NCBI GenBank assembly: GCA_023424095.1
Contig: JAFAEG010000111.1
Coordinates: forward strand, 1 to 45,029
Origin: Pseudomonadota bacterium
Lineage (GTDB): Bacteria > Pseudomonadota > Alphaproteobacteria > Sphingomonadales > Sphingomonadaceae
DNA: 45,029 nucleotides
Direction of reading: 5' to 3'
The position numbers were made by a program, and so were the translations under genes. The notes below the pieces were generated by a model, which did not search any database, had not been told where the DNA came from, and was given only the letters and a program-made list of their open reading frames with translations. This document shows, piece after piece, positions 41,165 to 45,029 of this stretch (the stretch's first letter is position 1; every line of letters starts with the position of its first letter).

Positions 41165-44100
41165 TCACTCCGCCGGCTGCTGGGCCGATCCGGGGATGGG
41201 TGCATCCTTGCCGCCATTGGTGAGCCAGCGGCGCAGGCGCGGGCCCATACGCTGCTCCAGGCCCAGCGCGAGGCTGAACGTGCCGGGCACCAGCACCAGG
41301 GTCAGGAAGGTCGACACCATCAGGCCGCCGATCACGGTGATGCCCATCGGCTGGCCGGATGAGCCGTCGCCGTGCAGCGCGAGCGCGGAGGGGATCATGC
41401 CGGCGGACATCGCCACCGTGGTCATGACGATCGGCTGGGCGCGCTTGTGGCCGGCATCCAGGATCGCCTCGAACTTCGAGACGCCCCGATTCATCTCCTC
41501 CAGCGCGAAGTCGATCAGCAGGATCGAGTTCTTGCCGACGATGCCGATCAGCATGAGCAGGCCGATATAGACCGGCATGGTGATCGGGAAACCGAGCAGC
41601 CACAGCGCCAGCAGGCCACCGAATGGCGCCAGGAAGAGCGAGCCCATGTTCACCAGCGGCGGCAGCACGCGCTTGTAGAGCAGGACCAGCACCGCGAGGA
41701 CGAGCAGCAGGCCGGAAATCACCGCGACGATGAAGTTCTGGACCAGCTCCATCTGCCAGCGATTCTGGCCAAGCACCATTTCGTGCACGCCGAGCGGCAA
41801 ATTGCGCATCGTCTCGAGCTGGCGGATCTTCTTCCACGCGTCGCTGCTGACCACGCCCGGGGCGAGGTCCGCGCCGATATTGATGATCCGCGACTGATTG
41901 GTGCGTTCGATTCGGGTCGGCCCCGCGCCGAGCCCGATGTCGGCGACCAGCCGCAGCGGCACGGAGCCGCCGGCACTGGTCTGCACCGGCAGATTCTCGA
42001 TCGTGGAAAGCCGTGCGCGGGCATCCTCGTTCAGCGAGACACGGATCGGGATTTGCCGGTCGGCGAGCGAGAAGCGCGCGCTGTTCTGGTCGATCTCGCC
42101 GATCGTCGCGACTCGGATCGCCTGGCTGAGCGCGGTCGTCGTGACGCCGAGGTCGGCGGCGGCGTCGAGTCGCGGCCGGATGATGATTTCGGGACGCTGC
42201 ATGTCGCCGCCGACGCGCGGTGCGACCAACTCCGGAATCTGTCCCATTTCCTGGGCGATGCGGTTGGCGACCTGCGACAGCTGCTGCGGGTCCTCGCCGC
42301 CCAGCGTCAGGGTAAGGTCGCGCCAGCCGCCGAATTGCGAGCGGAAGGTTGCCCGCGCGTCGGCGATCTGCGCCAGCTGCGGATTGACCGCGCGCTGGAT
42401 CTCGCCGCTGGTCCGCTCACGATCGTGATCGAGCATCGCCTGCACCGAGCCACCACCGACACGGGTCCGAGCGAAGACGGACCTCACCTCGGGCTGAGTC
42501 TTCAGCACTTCCTCGACCCGCCGCATCGCGATCTCGGTCTGGGCCAATGTGGTCCCGGGCGTCATCTGCACCTGGACGGTGATCTCGTCCGTGTCGCGCT
42601 CCGGCTGGAAGCTCTGGGGCAGCGACATCAGCAGGAAGATCGTTGCGACCAGCGACAGGAAGCCGCCGACGACCGTCACCCAGCGATGCTTCAGCGTCCA
42701 GCGCAGCACGTCCATGTAGCGGTCCATGAACCAGCCTTCGCCGTGGCTGGCATGGCCCTTGGCGCGCAGCAGATAGGCGGCCATCATTGGTGTGATCAAA
42801 CGCGCGACGAGCAGGCTGACCAGCACTGCGGCGACCACGGTGAAGCCGAAATTCTTGAAGAACTGGCCGGCAATGCCCGGCATGAAGCCGACCGGCAGGA
42901 AGACGGCGACGATCGTGAAGGTGGTCGCGACGACCGCCATGCCGATTTCGTCCGCGGCCTCGATCGACGCCTGATAGGCGTTCTTGCCCATCCGCATATG
43001 TCTGACGATATTCTCGATCTCCACGATCGCATCGTCGACCAGCACGCCCGCCACCAGGCTGAGCGCGAGCAGGGTCATGCTGTTCAGCGTGAAGCCGAGC
43101 AGATCCATGAAGAAGAAGGCCGGGATCGCCGACAGCGGGATGGCCACGGCCGCGATCAGGGTGGCGCGCCAGTCGCGCAGGAAGATGAAGACGATGATGA
43201 CCGCGAGCAGCGCGCCTTCGACCAAGGTGGTCATCGACGCATCATATTGCTCCTTCGTCCCCTCGACCGAGGTGGACAGCAATTCGAAGTGGACGCCCGG
43301 CGTGCGCTCTTCCATCGCCCGCAGCCGCTCCATCGCGCCGTCATAGACGGTAACGTCCGAATAGCCGGCTGCGCGCTGGATCGAGAAGCTCAGCACCTGC
43401 CGCCCGTCCTGCTTGGCGAAGGCGCGCTGCTCGGCGAAGCTGTCGCGGACATCGGCCAAGGCGGAGAGGCGGACGGTGCGGCCGCCGCCGATGTTGATCT
43501 GGGTCTGGCCGAGCGCATACGCGGTTTCGGCATTGCCGAGCACGCGCAGCGCCTGTTCGGAGCCGGCAATCTCGGCGCGGCCGCCGGCGGTGTTGATGTT
43601 GGTCGCGCGCAGCTGCGCATTCACTTGCGACGCGGTGACCTGATAGGCCTGCAGGCGCGCCGGATCGAGGATCACCCTGATCTCGCGATCGACGCCGCCG
43701 GTCCGGCTCACCGCGGCAAGCCCGGGGACCGAGAGCAGGTCGCGCGAGACCGTATTGTCGACATACCAGGACAACCGCTCGAGCGACATGTCGGTGGTGA
43801 CCGCCGAGAAAGAGGCGATGTCGTTGTCGGTGGTGTCGCGGCGCGAAATCTGCGGCTCGAGAATGCCGTCGGGAAGATCGCCGCGAATGCGGTTGATCGC
43901 GTCGCGCACATCGTCGACGGCCCGGTCGATCGGCGTGCCGATCGCCAATTGCACGACGGTGGTGGAGCTGCCCTCGGTGACGGTGGAGGACAGTTCCTCG
44001 ATGCCGGTGATCGTGCGGACCGCGGCTTCGACCTTCTGCGTGATCTGGTTTTCGAGCTCGCTCGGCGCCGCGCCGGGCTGCGACACGCTGACGACGACGA

Positions 44101-44239
44101 CCGGGAAGTCGATGTCCGGCTGCCCCTGGACATCCATCCGCGAGAAGCTGACCAGGCCGGCCAGCATCAGCGCGAGGAACAGGACGATCGGCGGAACCGG
44201 GTTCCGGATCGACCAGGCGGACATGTTACGCAGACCCAT
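41165..44239 (-). CDS. RND efflux pump inner-membrane transporter (HAE1/AcrB-like)
   Basis: The 1024-residue protein has a full AcrB-type layout: the first helix near residues 13-30, a large periplasmic loop with the QGQPDIDFPVVVVSVSQPGA entry, then six helices from about 335 to 550. These include the proton-relay motif LVAGVLVDDAIVEIENI with two Asp in TM4. A second loop and TM8-12 with GIVGKNSILLIDFALE follow. It would expel drugs, dyes or lipids using proton influx. The start may be ATG 44239 or 44224; GAGGAAAG lies ahead of the first. A GCCGTC/GACGGC hairpin (44255-44271) sits between it and the adaptor gene upstream. No outer-membrane channel gene is in the window. Confidence 0.96.
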   Translation of the reverse strand: MGLRNMSAWSIRNPVPPIVLFLALMLAGLVSFSRMDVQGQPDIDFPVVVVSVSQPGAAPSELENQITQKVEAAVRTITGIEELSSTVTEGSSTTVVQLAIGTPIDRAVDDVRDAINRIRGDLPDGILEPQISRRDTTDNDIASFSAVTTDMSLERLSWYVDNTVSRDLLSVPGLAAVSRTGGVDREIRVILDPARLQAYQVTASQVNAQLRATNINTAGGRAEIAGSEQALRVLGNAETAYALGQTQINIGGGRTVRLSALADVRDSFAEQRAFAKQDGRQVLSFSIQRAAGYSDVTVYDGAMERLRAMEERTPGVHFELLSTSVEGTKEQYDASMTTLVEGALLAVIIVFIFLRDWRATLIAAVAIPLSAIPAFFFMDLLGFTLNSMTLLALSLVAGVLVDDAIVEIENIVRHMRMGKNAYQASIEAADEIGMAVVATTFTIVAVFLPVGFMPGIAGQFFKNFGFTVVAAVLVSLLVARLITPMMAAYLLRAKGHASHGEGWFMDRYMDVLRWTLKHRWVTVVGGFLSLVATIFLLMSLPQSFQPERDTDEITVQVQMTPGTTLAQTEIAMRRVEEVLKTQPEVRSVFARTRVGGGSVQAMLDHDRERTSGEIQRAVNPQLAQIADARATFRSQFGGWRDLTLTLGGEDPQQLSQVANRIAQEMGQIPELVAPRVGGDMQRPEIIIRPRLDAAADLGVTTTALSQAIRVATIGEIDQNSARFSLADRQIPIRVSLNEDARARLSTIENLPVQTSAGGSVPLRLVADIGLGAGPTRIERTNQSRIINIGADLAPGVVSSDAWKKIRQLETMRNLPLGVHEMVLGQNRWQMELVQNFIVAVISGLLLVLAVLVLLYKRVLPPLVNMGSLFLAPFGGLLALWLLGFPITMPVYIGLLMLIGIVGKNSILLIDFALEEMNRGVSKFEAILDAGHKRAQPIVMTTVAMSAGMIPSALALHGDGSSGQPMGITVIGGLMVSTFLTLVLVPGTFSLALGLEQRMGPRLRRWLTNGGKDAPIPGSAQQPAE

Positions 44240-44286
44240 AAACCGACTTTCCTCGCCGTCTTGGCGACGGCTTTAGCTTGTCCGCC

Positions 44287-45029
44287 TTACTGGCGGCGCA
44301 TCTCGGGGCGGACCTTCTGGCCCGGATTGAGGAACGCACCCGCGGATTCGACGATCCGCTCGTCTCCGTTCAGACCCTCGACAATCGTGATGCCCTGATC
44401 GCTGACATCGCCGATGCGGATGTCGCGGCGAACGACGGTGTCGTTCTGGTCGATGATGTAGACGAAATTGCCGCGATCATCGCTCTGCACCGCCGAATCC
44501 GGCAGGATCGGGGAAACCGACGAACCGAATTCGATCACCGCCTGGGCGAAGCCGCCCGGGCGGAGGTCGCGATTATAGGGAATGGAGATGCGCGCTTCGC
44601 CCTGACGAGTCGCGGCATCGATAATCGGCGAGACCTGCCAGACCTGGCCCTGATAGGATTGGCTGGAGCCGACCGGGGTGACCGTGGCCGGCACGCCGAC
44701 CGTCACGCGCGCCAGTTCGTCCTGCGGCAGGCGGGCAAGCAATTCCATCTGGCCGCCCTCGGCGATGCGGAAGACCGGTTGCGAGCCGCCGCTGACGACC
44801 TGGCCCGCTTCGATATTGCGATCGAGCACGAGGCCGGCGGCAGGCGCGCGGATGTCGAGCCGCGCATTGCGATTTAGCGATTCGCGATACTGCGCCTCGG
44901 CGACGCGAACCTGTGCCAGCGTCTGGTCACGGGTCGCGATGCGGCGATCGACATCGGCCTTGGAAATGAAGCCGCGGCTGACCAGCTGCTGGGCGCGGGC
45001 AAGCTCCTGCTCGGCAAGCCGTGCATTGG
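44287..45029 (-). CDS. RND efflux periplasmic adaptor (HlyD/AcrA family), 5' end outside the window
   Basis: About 247 C-terminal residues are visible, open at the right edge. They begin in the alpha-helical hairpin (ARLAEQELARAQQLVSRGF, ISKADVDRRIATRD). The second lipoyl half follows with LDIRAPAAGLVLDRNIEAG, then the beta-barrel with GVPATVTPVG and IPYNRDLRPGGFAQAVIEF, and a membrane-proximal domain ending in EGLNGDERIVESAGAFLNPGQKV. It joins the RND transporter encoded 47 bp downstream to an outer-membrane channel. The same transcript probably covers both. Confidence 0.93.
   Translation of the reverse strand, partial: NARLAEQELARAQQLVSRGFISKADVDRRIATRDQTLAQVRVAEAQYRESLNRNARLDIRAPAAGLVLDRNIEAGQVVSGGSQPVFRIAEGGQMELLARLPQDELARVTVGVPATVTPVGSSQSYQGQVWQVSPIIDAATRQGEARISIPYNRDLRPGGFAQAVIEFGSSVSPILPDSAVQSDDRGNFVYIIDQNDTVVRRDIRIGDVSDQGITIVEGLNGDERIVESAGAFLNPGQKVRPEMRRQ

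Noticed and set aside
41372..44398. A 1008-codon open frame antisense to the RND transporter gene
   Set aside because: Its product is rich in His, Gln, Arg and Asp with no domain pattern. Long antisense frames arise from codon bias in high-GC genes, and the opposite strand encodes a complete RND pump.
1..45029. Search for CRISPR arrays, tRNA or rRNA genes, insertion sequences and phage genes
   Set aside because: No spaced direct repeats, cloverleaf-like blocks, transposase motifs or phage structural genes were seen by eye. The only strong direct repeat is the 801-bp coding duplication.

Overview
The window is high-GC bacterial DNA with dense, often overlapping genes. Gene content (HAE1-type RND efflux pump, DUF445 protein, MacAB-like ABC exporter under a sigma-54 response regulator, large exopolysaccharide locus) fits an alphaproteobacterium, most likely a member of the Sphingomonadales. 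That placement is inferred from composition and protein style; no rRNA or other phylogenetic marker is present.

Region A (1-6.7 kb) is a regulated export unit. A sigma-54-dependent response regulator reads leftward. Divergent from it lies an operon holding a 30-residue hydrophobic microprotein, a HlyD/MacA-type adaptor, a MacB/LolD-type ATPase, a two-module FtsX-type permease and an 87-residue membrane-anchored coiled-coil protein. The intergenic space has a near-perfect -24/-12 promoter and four copies of a TGTCCG-N4-CGGACA-like dyad, which together look like a complete NtrC-type control region.

Region B (6.7-38 kb) is a surface polysaccharide locus. Left to right it holds a WbpE-like sugar aminotransferase, a 1312-residue probably secreted beta-helix protein with two 801-bp tandem repeats, a sugar SDR and a hexapeptide acyltransferase. 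Next comes a leftward run of about 12 kb (26.1 to 13.9 kb): manA, an FkbM-like methyltransferase, a GT4, gmd, an L-2-hydroxyglutarate-oxidase-like gene, an SDR, a methyltransferase, asnB, a GT4 and a Wzx-type flippase. A second asnB points rightward from the head of that run. A second leftward run (35.9 to 28.1 kb) holds a Wzy-like membrane protein, a GT4, a PglC-type initiating transferase, a DegT aminotransferase, a PglF/CapD-type 4,6-dehydratase and a formyltransferase/beta-propeller fusion. A UDP-glucuronate 4-epimerase gene is divergent from it. Together these could make GDP-6-deoxy sugars, a 4-amino-4,6-dideoxy sugar, UDP-galacturonate and amidated uronic acids, assemble a lipid-linked repeat and flip it across the inner membrane. 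No Wza/Wzc/Wzb export genes and no ManC/ManB are visible here.

Region C (37-45 kb) starts with a lower-GC patch of orphan genes and possible remnants. It continues with leftward genes for a secreted amidohydrolase, a DUF445 membrane protein and an RND efflux pump whose adaptor gene runs off the right edge.

No tRNA, rRNA, CRISPR array, insertion sequence or phage gene was seen. Gene starts were chosen from ribosome-binding sites and overlaps. Six junctions use a GTGA stop/start overlap. Start uncertainty is greatest for the FkbM-like gene and the Wzy-like gene.
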